From Herbidospora galbida (GTDB taxonomy: Bacteria > Actinomycetota > Actinomycetes > Streptosporangiales > Streptosporangiaceae), in contig NZ_SZQA01000013.1 in assembly GCF_005233835.1 (NCBI RefSeq), forward strand, positions 118,336 through 182,335: a stretch of DNA of 64,000 nucleotides, read 5' to 3'. A model generated the notes under the pieces. The model was not told the DNA's origin, did no database searches, and saw only the letters and a program-made list of their open reading frames with translations. Below, piece after piece: positions 20,675 to 29,031 of the stretch (the stretch's first letter is position 1; each line of letters opens with the position of its first letter). The position numbers and the translations under genes were made by a program.

Positions 20675-21316
20675 TCAGCGGTGCTTGGTGCCCGCGTCGG
20701 CGTCGGCGTCCTCGGCCCGGCGCTGGGCCGGGATCTCGTGCTCGGCCGTGGTCCCGTCGGAGGTCGTGGGCGGCGCGGTCGTGGGCGGCACGGTGCCCGC
20801 GCTCGGCGGGCGCTCGACGACGACCGTGTCGGCCGGGGCCAGGCCGCCCTGGAGGATGGTCTGCGCCCGCTCCCAGACGCCCGACGTCACCAGGACGTCG
20901 TAGCGTCCGGCCACGATCGCGTTGCGCGAGGTGAAGTCGCGGACGCCGCCCTGGAACAGGTGGCTGGTGAAGCCGAACGCCGCTCCGGCGATCGCGCCCC
21001 ACAGGATCGACCACAGGACCAGCGCGACGAACGAGGTGGTCGTGGTCGTGAACAGGCCCAGGAACAGGCCGACGACGAGGCCGAAGACCCCGCCGCTGAC
21101 GGCCCAGGTTAAGGCCGCGCGGCCGTTGGTGAGGCGGCCGGTGACCTTCTCCTCCGTACGGAGGTCGGTCCCGACGATGGCGAGTTCCTGGACCGGGAAG
21201 CCGGCGTCCGACAGCGTGTCGACGGTCTTCTGGGCGGCGGTGTAGCGGTCGTAGCTGACGAGCAGGCGCCGGTCCGCCAGAGGCATGGCCGGGCCGTGCG
21301 TGGGCGTTTCGTACAT
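20675..21316 (-). CDS. General stress protein 17M-like membrane protein (YflT-type)
   Basis: A 213-residue protein. The N-terminal domain (RRLLVSYDRYTAAQKTVDTL, SDAGFPVQELAIVGTDLR) matches the heat-induced stress protein YflT/GSP17M family. It is followed by two glycine-rich hydrophobic helices (WAVSGGVFGLVVGLFLGLF and LVLWSILWGAIAGAAFGF), a second alpha/beta segment, and a Pro/Thr/acidic tail. Function unknown. ATG 21316 is preceded by GAGGAGAAGG. About 60 bases separate it from the guaB1 stop on the same strand. Confidence 0.8.
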   Translation of the reverse strand: MYETPTHGPAMPLADRRLLVSYDRYTAAQKTVDTLSDAGFPVQELAIVGTDLRTEEKVTGRLTNGRAALTWAVSGGVFGLVVGLFLGLFTTTTTSFVALVLWSILWGAIAGAAFGFTSHLFQGGVRDFTSRNAIVAGRYDVLVTSGVWERAQTILQGGLAPADTVVVERPPSAGTVPPTTAPPTTSDGTTAEHEIPAQRRAEDADADAGTKHR

Positions 21317-21377
21317 CAGGGCCTTCTCCTCAGTCGTTCGGTGGAAGACCCGCCCACTACCCGCACGGCCCGGTAAA

Positions 21378-22896
<1,519 letters not shown>

Positions 22897-22941
22897 TTAC
22901 ATAAGATTGCGGCTGATCACCATTCGTCGAGGGGAACGATC

Positions 22942-23403
22942 TTGATCATTGCCGACAGGCCTGAGCTGCTCGTCGTGGGTTACGCCATCCGCACCACCAA
23001 CGAGGCCGAGGCCGACCCGGAGCGTGCCGCGCTTCCGGGGTTGTGGCAGCGCGCCGGTGCGCCGGGCGCCTTCGCCCACGTGCCGGGACGGGTCGACGAG
23101 AACATCTACGCCGTGTTGACCGACTACGAAAGCGATCACACCGGGGCATATACCCAGATTATCGGCATAGCCGTGCACACCGCCGCGCGGCTGCCCGAGG
23201 GCATGGTCGCGGTGCGGGTGCCCGGGGTGCCCTGCCTCCATCTGGAGGTACGCGGCCCGCTGCCCCAGACGCTGATCGAGGCCTGGCAGTTCCTCTGGCA
23301 GCACCCCGACCGCCGCTCCTTCACCACCGACCTGGAGGTCCACCACCAGGCCGGCGTCGACCTCTACATCGCGGCCCGGCCCACCTACTCCGAGGCCGGA
23401 TAG
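22942..23403 (+). CDS. GyrI-like / effector-binding domain protein
   Basis: A 153-residue protein of the GyrI-like small-molecule-binding (AraC effector-binding) fold: YAIRTTNEAEADPERAALPG, LWQRAGAPGAFAHVPGRVDE, IYAVLTDYESDHTGAYTQII, then WQFLWQHPDRRSFTTDLEVH. Such stand-alone domains bind hydrophobic ligands or hydrolyse cyclopropanoid toxins; the ligand is unknown here. The TTG at 22942 is chosen because GAGGGGA lies seven bases upstream and no ATG or GTG gives a family-like start. The last 19 bases overlap the convergent nitroreductase gene. Confidence 0.8.
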   Translation: MIIADRPELLVVGYAIRTTNEAEADPERAALPGLWQRAGAPGAFAHVPGRVDENIYAVLTDYESDHTGAYTQIIGIAVHTAARLPEGMVAVRVPGVPCLHLEVRGPLPQTLIEAWQFLWQHPDRRSFTTDLEVHHQAGVDLYIAARPTYSEAG

Positions 23404-24044
23404 TTCCACAGGGGCTCGTCGGCCTCGAAGCCGACCGGCTCGCCCCACTGGTTGCGGTAGCTCACCTCGTGGACCGGACGCCGGGGGGCCACGCCCCACC
23501 TGCCCGTCGGGTAGCCGAAGGTGACCGTACAGGCGAGTTCCCAGCCCTTCCCCTCGGGCACACCGAGGATCTTCATCGCCTCCGCGCCGTGGAACAGGCC
23601 CATGACCGTGGTGAGGGCGGTGCCGACGCCGTGGCCGCGGGCCGCGAGCTGGGCGTTCCAGACCGACGGGAAGATCGAGCCGCCGCTGGGGTCGTTGCGG
23701 GTGAACGCGAACAGCAGCAGGGGATAGTCGGCGAAGTGGTCGGCCAGGTGCTGCGACGACTTCATGACGTTCAGCGACCGCTGGTCGCCGGTCTCCTCGG
23801 CGATCTCGCGCTGGCGCTTGTAGTGGCCGGCGTAGAGGCGGGCCAGCGCGTCCTGGTAGAGGGGCGCGAGCTGGTCTTTGACCTGCCGGTCGTCGACCAG
23901 CAGGAAGCGCCAGCCCTGCGCGTTGCCGCCGCTGGGGGCGCGGACGGCGGCGTCCATGATCTGCTTCTGGATGTCGAGGGGGATGGGGTCGGGCTTGACC
24001 CGGCGCATCGCGCGGGTCGTGTAGAGGGCCTCCAGCAGGTCCAT
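23385..24044 (-). CDS. Nitroreductase family protein
   Basis: A 219-residue FMN-dependent oxidoreductase: TTRAMRRVKPDPIPLDIQKQ (FMN phosphate site RAMRR), AAVRAPSGGNAQGWRFLLVD (FMN-binding S-G-G-N-A-Q), and GTALTTVMGLFHGAEAMKIL. It may reduce quinones, nitro compounds or flavin; the substrate is unknown. ATG 24044 follows AAGGAG and overlaps the CoA-transferase stop as TGATG, so the two genes form an operon. Confidence 0.88.
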   Translation of the reverse strand: MDLLEALYTTRAMRRVKPDPIPLDIQKQIMDAAVRAPSGGNAQGWRFLLVDDRQVKDQLAPLYQDALARLYAGHYKRQREIAEETGDQRSLNVMKSSQHLADHFADYPLLLFAFTRNDPSGGSIFPSVWNAQLAARGHGVGTALTTVMGLFHGAEAMKILGVPEGKGWELACTVTFGYPTGRWGVAPRRPVHEVSYRNQWGEPVGFEADEPLWNYPASE

Positions 24045-25156
24045 CAGGCCAGTACTCCTTGTGCTCGCAGGCGGGTCGCCGTGTCGTCGGGCAGGCCCCA
24101 CGCGGTCAGGTCGTCGAGGCGGGTGGCGGGGGCCAGGTCGCCGGTCGCGGCGCCCAGCAGGCGGGGCGCGGGGGCCGCCTGCGCCAGGCCGCCGATCTCG
24201 ACGAAGGTGCCGCGCGCGACGTTGTGGGGGTGGTCGGGCGCCTCGGCCATGTCCAGAACGGGGGAGACGCACGCGTCGGAGTCGGCGAAGACGGCCTCCC
24301 ATTCGGCGCGGGTGCGCGTCTTGAACGCCTCGGTGAGGCGCTCTCTGATCGCCGGCCAATTTCGGGGGTCCTGGTCGGGCATGTCGGGTACGTCGAGCCG
24401 GGCCACCAGCTCACCCCAGAACTGGGGTTCCAGGGCGCCGACGGCCATGAACCCGCCGTCCTTGGTCTCGTAGGTGTCGTACATCGGGGCCCCGCCGTCG
24501 AGCAGGTTCGTGCCCCTCGGTCCCCAGAAGCCCGACTGGGTGAGCGAGTAGAACATGGAGAACAGCACCGCCGCCCCGTCGACCATGGCGGCGTCGACCA
24601 CCCGGCCCCGGCCGGTGCGCTCGCGTTCGAGCAGGGCGAGCAGGATCCCGTACGCCAGCATCAGCCCCCCGCCCGCGAAGTCGCCCAGGATGTTGATCGG
24701 CGGCGTGGGCTTCTCGCCGGCCCGGCCGAGCTGCGAGAGCACCCCGGAGACCGCGACGTAGTCGATGTCGTGCCCGGCCCGGGGGGCCAGCGGGCCGTCC
24801 TGGCCCCAGCCGGTCAGCCGTCCATAGACCAGGCGCTCGTTGACGGCGTGCAGGTCGGCGGGGCCGATGCCGAGGCGTTCGGCCACGCCGGGGCGGAAGA
24901 CCTCGATCACCGCGTCGGCGTGCCGGGCCAGTTCGAGGAAGGCCGCCACGCCCTCGGGCGACTTCAGGTCGAGCCCGATCGAGCGCTTACCCCGGTCCAT
25001 GACCTCACGCCGGGGCTTGTCGGTCACCGCGGCGACCCGGTCGACGCGCAGGACCTCGGCGCCGTGGTCGGCCAGCATCATCCCGGCGAACGGGCCGGGG
25101 GCGAGGCCCGCCAGTTCGAGCACCCGAAATCCGGCCAGCGGGCCGCCCGTCTCCAT
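24044..25156 (-). CDS. CaiB/BaiF-type CoA transferase (alpha-methylacyl-CoA racemase-like)
   Basis: A 370-residue family III CoA-transferase/racemase. It starts GFRVLELAGLAPGPFAGMML and ADHGAEVLRVDR. The conserved segment GHDIDYVAVSGVLSQLGRAG carries the His and Asp expected for alpha-methylacyl-CoA racemase. RGRVVDAAMVDGAA and GGAPMYDTYETKDGGFMAVG are further family marks. It likely racemises 2-methyl-branched acyl-CoAs, which suits the lipid genes in this region. The ATG at 25156 is preferred to the GTG two codons upstream; neither has a strong Shine-Dalgarno. Confidence 0.88.
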   Translation of the reverse strand: METGGPLAGFRVLELAGLAPGPFAGMMLADHGAEVLRVDRVAAVTDKPRREVMDRGKRSIGLDLKSPEGVAAFLELARHADAVIEVFRPGVAERLGIGPADLHAVNERLVYGRLTGWGQDGPLAPRAGHDIDYVAVSGVLSQLGRAGEKPTPPINILGDFAGGGLMLAYGILLALLERERTGRGRVVDAAMVDGAAVLFSMFYSLTQSGFWGPRGTNLLDGGAPMYDTYETKDGGFMAVGALEPQFWGELVARLDVPDMPDQDPRNWPAIRERLTEAFKTRTRAEWEAVFADSDACVSPVLDMAEAPDHPHNVARGTFVEIGGLAQAAPAPRLLGAATGDLAPATRLDDLTAWGLPDDTATRLRAQGVLA

Positions 25157-25241
25157 GGTCACGGAGCTCAGTAGAACAACATTCGGCAACGACTCGCAAC
25201 CCGGTCGCAGCGTGTCGGGCGCGGCATGGCAGTCTGAGCGC

Positions 25242-26225
25242 ATGACCGACTTAGGGCGTCCTTGGCGGTTGCTGGCGCTGCCGCCGCTGCCCGCCGACGC
25301 GGTTCGCGGGCTCCTGTCCGGTCTGGGCGACCGGATCGACGTCGTCACCCCCGAGACCCGGGACCGGGCCGAGGTGCTCGACCTGCTCCCCGAGGCCGAG
25401 ATCGTCGTCGGCGACTGGAGTTCCCAGCTCGTCCTCGACGCCGAGGCGGTGGCGCGCGCGCCGAAGCTGGCGTTCGTCCAGCAGCCCGCCGTCGGGGTCG
25501 ACGGGCACGACCTCGGCGCGCTCGCCGACGCCGGGGTGCCGCTGGCCAACACGGCCGGGGTGAACGCCATCGCGGTCGCCGAATGGTGTGTCGCGGCGGC
25601 GTTCGCGCTGGTCCGGCGGCTCGGGCAGGGCGACGCCGCGGTCCGCGCGGGCGAGTGGCCGCAGCTCACCCTCCAGCCGAGGGAGCTCTCGTCGTGCAAG
25701 GTCGGCCTGGTCGGGTTCGGCCCGATAGGGGCGGCCTGCGCGCGGATGTTCGGGGCGATGGGCTGCGAGGTGGCCTACTGGTCCCGCTCCGGCAAGCAGG
25801 AGACCTACGGCGCGGCCTATCAGGACCTCGACGGGCTGGTCGCCACCAGCGACATCGTGGTGATCGTCGTCGCGCTGGCCGACGAGACGCGGGGCCTGTT
25901 CGACGCGAACCGGCTGGCGATGATGAAGCCCGGCTCGTTCCTGGTCAACGCGGCGCGGGGCGGGATCGTCGACGAGAAGGCGCTGATCGAGGCGGGCCAG
26001 CTCGCCGGGATGGCGCTCGACGTGTTCACCACCGAGCCGCTGCCGCCCGGCGATCCGCTGCGGTCGGACGAGCGGATCCTGCTGTCGCCGCACGCCGCCG
26101 GGGTGACCCCGCAGTCGACCACGCGGCTCATCCAGTGTGTGGTCGGGAACCTCGCGGCGGCCGTCGGCGGGGCGCCCGTCATCAACGTGGTGAACGGGGT
26201 GAATCCCGTTGTAAAACGCCGTTGA
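25242..26225 (+). CDS. D-isomer-specific 2-hydroxyacid dehydrogenase
   Basis: A 327-residue NAD(P)-dependent oxidoreductase. The nucleotide-binding loop is VGLVGFGPIGAACARMFG. Catalytic residues are Arg in NAARGGIVDEKAL, Glu in VFTTEPLPPGD, and His in LLSPHAAGVT. A sulfur- or hydroxy-acid substrate cannot be deduced. ATG 25242 has CAGTCT at 25230-25235, six bases upstream, so it is probably leaderless. It is divergent from the CoA-transferase operon, with 85 bases between the starts. Confidence 0.92.
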   Translation: MTDLGRPWRLLALPPLPADAVRGLLSGLGDRIDVVTPETRDRAEVLDLLPEAEIVVGDWSSQLVLDAEAVARAPKLAFVQQPAVGVDGHDLGALADAGVPLANTAGVNAIAVAEWCVAAAFALVRRLGQGDAAVRAGEWPQLTLQPRELSSCKVGLVGFGPIGAACARMFGAMGCEVAYWSRSGKQETYGAAYQDLDGLVATSDIVVIVVALADETRGLFDANRLAMMKPGSFLVNAARGGIVDEKALIEAGQLAGMALDVFTTEPLPPGDPLRSDERILLSPHAAGVTPQSTTRLIQCVVGNLAAAVGGAPVINVVNGVNPVVKRR

Positions 26226-26339
26226 CCAGGTGTGGACAGTTTTCCGGCGCTTAACGTGTCGAGTCTGGTATGCGGGGGTTTAGGGGGATATGGTGCGCTT
26301 GGGAAGATCTCTATCACGACTACATATGGGGGTGGCGTC

Positions 26340-27710
26340 ATGCCCGAGCGCATGACCAGTATGACCACCCATAGGAGAGCGGTCGAGCAGATTCGCGACT
26401 CCTACGCGGCGATTCCCGACGGGTCGGCCCCACGGCTGGCCAAAGCCACCACGAACCTCTTCCGTTTCCGCGAGCCGGCCAACGGCGCCAAGCTCTCGGC
26501 GCGCGACCTCGACCAGGTCATCCACGTCGATCCGGAGACGATGACCGCCGAGGTCCAGGGCATGACGACGTACGAGAACCTCGTCGACGCCACCCTGCCC
26601 CACGGCCTGATGCCCTACGTGGTGCCGCAGCTCAAGACGATCACGCTGGGGGGCGCGGTCACCGGCCTCGGCATCGAGTCCACGAGCTTCAAGGACGGCC
26701 TGCCCCACGAATCGGTGGAGGAACTGGAGATCCTGACGGGCGACGGGCGCATCCTCGTCGCGCGCGCGGACAACGAGTACGCGGACCTCTTCAACGCCTT
26801 CCCGAACTCCTACGGAACGCTCGGCTACGCCCTGCGCATCAAGATCAAGCTGGCGCCGGTCAAGCCGTACGTGAAACTCACCCACCTGCGCTTCACCGAC
26901 GCGGCCAAGTGCATGCTGGCCATGCAGGAGATCTGCGAGCGGATGGAGCACGAGGGCGAGAAGGTCGACTTCGTCGACGGCACCTACCACTCGCCCGACG
27001 AGATGTACGTGACCGTCGGCACCTTCGCCGACCGGGCGCCCTACGCGTCCGACTACACCGGCATGCGCATCTACTGGCAGTCGATGCGCAGCCGCAGCCG
27101 CGACTGGCTCACCATTCGCGACTACCTCTGGCGCTGGGACACCGACTGGTTCTGGTGCTCCCGCGCGTTCGGCGTCCAGCAGCCGCTGGTGCGTTCCCTG
27201 ATGCCGAAGCGCTGGATGCGGTCCGACGTGTACCGCAAGCTCGTCGGGCTCGACCAGCGGCACGGCATCACCGCCCGAATCGACCGATGGCGGGGCAACC
27301 CCCCGCAGGAGTCGGTGATCCAGGACATCGAGGTGCCGATCGATCGCGGCGCCGAGTTCCTGGACTTCTATGTCAACCACGTCGGGATGACCCCCGTGTG
27401 GATGTGCCCCCTCAGGGCGACGCGCGACTGGTCCCTCTATCCGCTGGAGACCGGACGCCTCTATGTGAACTTCGGATTCTGGGGCATGGTGGCCCTGCCC
27501 CGGGGCCAGCAGGACGGCTACTACAACCGTGCGATCGAGCAGGCCGTCCACCAGCTCGAAGGACACAAATCCCTCTACTCGTCGTCCTACTACGAGCGCG
27601 AGGAGTTCTGGGAGTTCTACAACGGGGAGGCCTACTGGCCGGTCAAGCGGGCGTACGACCCCGGAGGTCGGCTGCTTGACCTGTATGAGAAGTGTGTACG
27701 GGGAAGGTGA
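26340..27710 (+). CDS. bfaA: FAD-linked reductase for 10-methyl fatty acid synthesis (BfaA/TmsA type)
   Basis: A 456-residue FAD-binding protein of the DWARF24/PCMH fold (VIHVDPETMTAEVQGMTTYE, PQLKTITLGGAVTGLGIEST, GTLGYALRIKIKLAPV). Next to a cyclopropane synthase-like methyltransferase, this matches BfaA/TmsA, which reduces the 10-methylene acyl chain to 10-methylstearoyl (tuberculostearoyl) lipid. ATG 26340 has GGGGGTGG upstream; ATG 26352 is possible. The upstream 114 bases presumably hold the promoter, which I could not place with confidence. The methyltransferase starts eight bases beyond the stop. Confidence 0.85.
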   Translation: MPERMTSMTTHRRAVEQIRDSYAAIPDGSAPRLAKATTNLFRFREPANGAKLSARDLDQVIHVDPETMTAEVQGMTTYENLVDATLPHGLMPYVVPQLKTITLGGAVTGLGIESTSFKDGLPHESVEELEILTGDGRILVARADNEYADLFNAFPNSYGTLGYALRIKIKLAPVKPYVKLTHLRFTDAAKCMLAMQEICERMEHEGEKVDFVDGTYHSPDEMYVTVGTFADRAPYASDYTGMRIYWQSMRSRSRDWLTIRDYLWRWDTDWFWCSRAFGVQQPLVRSLMPKRWMRSDVYRKLVGLDQRHGITARIDRWRGNPPQESVIQDIEVPIDRGAEFLDFYVNHVGMTPVWMCPLRATRDWSLYPLETGRLYVNFGFWGMVALPRGQQDGYYNRAIEQAVHQLEGHKSLYSSSYYEREEFWEFYNGEAYWPVKRAYDPGGRLLDLYEKCVRGR

Positions 27711-27717
27711 TGCACGC

Positions 27718-28977
27718 ATGACACTCGCCGAGATCTTCGAGAAGGTCGTCGGCACGGGAGCCGGCATCGAGTTCCACGCCTACGACGGGAGCAAGGCGGG
27801 CCCGTCGATGGCCGACATCAGGCTCGAGGTGAAGTCTCCGGTCGCGGTGGCCTACCTCGCGCAGGCACCCGGCGAAATGGGGCTGGCCAGGGCATACGTC
27901 TCCGGGCACCTCGACGTGCACGGCGACATGTACTCGCTGCTCGACCGGATGTGGTCGCTCACGATCAACGATCTGCCGCTTTCGGAGAAGGTCGCCGCCA
28001 TCAGGGCCCTCGGGCCCAAGCCGCTGCTCATGCGGGTGCCGCTGCCCCCGCAGGAGGTGCGGAAGTCGGCGATGGCCAAACTCGGCAGCCGGCACGCCAA
28101 ACAGCGCGACGCCGAGGCCATCCACCACCACTACGACGTGTCCAACAGGTTCTACGAATGGGTGCTCGGCCCCTCGATGGCGTACACCTGCGCGGTCTAC
28201 CCGCGGCAGGACAGCACGCTGGAGGAGGCCCAGTTCGCCAAGTTCGACCTGGTCGCCAAGAAGCTCGACCTGAAGCCCGGCATGCGGCTGCTCGACGTGG
28301 GCTGCGGCTGGGGCAGCATGGTCCGCCACGCGGCCAAGGAGTACGGAGTGAAGGCGCTCGGCGTGACGCTGTCGAAGCAGCAGGCCGAGTGGGCGCAGAA
28401 GGCCATCGCGGAAGAAGGCCTCGGAGACCTCGCTGAGGTGCGATTCTCCGACTACCGCGACGTACCGGAAGGCGACTTCGATGTGGTCAGCTCCATCGGT
28501 CTCACGGAGCACATCGGCGCCAACCAACTGAAAAGCTACTTCTCCTTCCTGTACGACAAACTCAAGCCGGGCGGCAGGCTGCTCAACCACTGCATCACCC
28601 GCCCGTCCGGTAAAGAACGGTCCATCAACCGCACCGGCTTCATCAACCGCTACGTCTTCCCCGACGGGGAACTCGAGTCGGTCGGCACGCTGGTCCGCGA
28701 GATGGAGGACCTCGGCTACGAGATCCGCCACGAGGAGAACCTGCGCGAGCACTACGCGCTGACCCTCCGCGACTGGTGCAAGAACCTCGACGACCACTGG
28801 GAAGAGGCCGTCGCCGAGGTCGGCCAGGGCACCGCCCGCGTGTGGCGTCTCTACATGGCCGGCTGCATCGTCGGCTTCGAGCGCAACAAGGTCCAGCTCC
28901 ACCAGGTGCTCGGCGTCAAGCTCGACGAGGACCGCAAGGCCCACGTCGCGCTCCGGCCCTCGCTCGACTGGCCCTGA
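27718..28977 (+). CDS. bfaB: SAM-dependent fatty acid 10-methyltransferase (BfaB/TmsB type, CFA synthase family)
   Basis: A 419-residue protein of the cyclopropane-fatty-acid synthase family, with an N-terminal lipid-binding domain and a C-terminal SAM domain. Motifs are AIHHHYDVSNRFYEWVLGPS, LLDVGCGWGSMVRHAA, and SSIGLTEHIGANQLKSYF. It is predicted to methylate the double bond of oleoyl phospholipid, giving a 10-methylene intermediate that the preceding gene reduces. ATG 27718 follows GGGGAAGG. A strong terminator lies just past the stop, making this a two-gene operon. A plain cyclopropane synthase is the alternative, but the paired FAD reductase argues against it. Confidence 0.87.
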   Translation: MTLAEIFEKVVGTGAGIEFHAYDGSKAGPSMADIRLEVKSPVAVAYLAQAPGEMGLARAYVSGHLDVHGDMYSLLDRMWSLTINDLPLSEKVAAIRALGPKPLLMRVPLPPQEVRKSAMAKLGSRHAKQRDAEAIHHHYDVSNRFYEWVLGPSMAYTCAVYPRQDSTLEEAQFAKFDLVAKKLDLKPGMRLLDVGCGWGSMVRHAAKEYGVKALGVTLSKQQAEWAQKAIAEEGLGDLAEVRFSDYRDVPEGDFDVVSSIGLTEHIGANQLKSYFSFLYDKLKPGGRLLNHCITRPSGKERSINRTGFINRYVFPDGELESVGTLVREMEDLGYEIRHEENLREHYALTLRDWCKNLDDHWEEAVAEVGQGTARVWRLYMAGCIVGFERNKVQLHQVLGVKLDEDRKAHVALRPSLDWP

Positions 28978-28989
28978 CCGTACCGAAGA

Positions 28990-29023
28990 GAAGACCCCCG
29001 GGCTCCGCGGCCCGGGGGTCTTC
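28990..29023. terminator. Strong intrinsic terminator after the methyltransferase
   Basis: GAAGACCCCCGGGC (28990-29003) and GCCCGGGGGTCTTC (29010-29023) form a perfect 14-bp stem with a six-base loop, followed by TTCTTTC. It lies between two convergent genes and may act on both strands. Confidence 0.9.
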
Positions 29024-29031
29024 TTCTTTCC

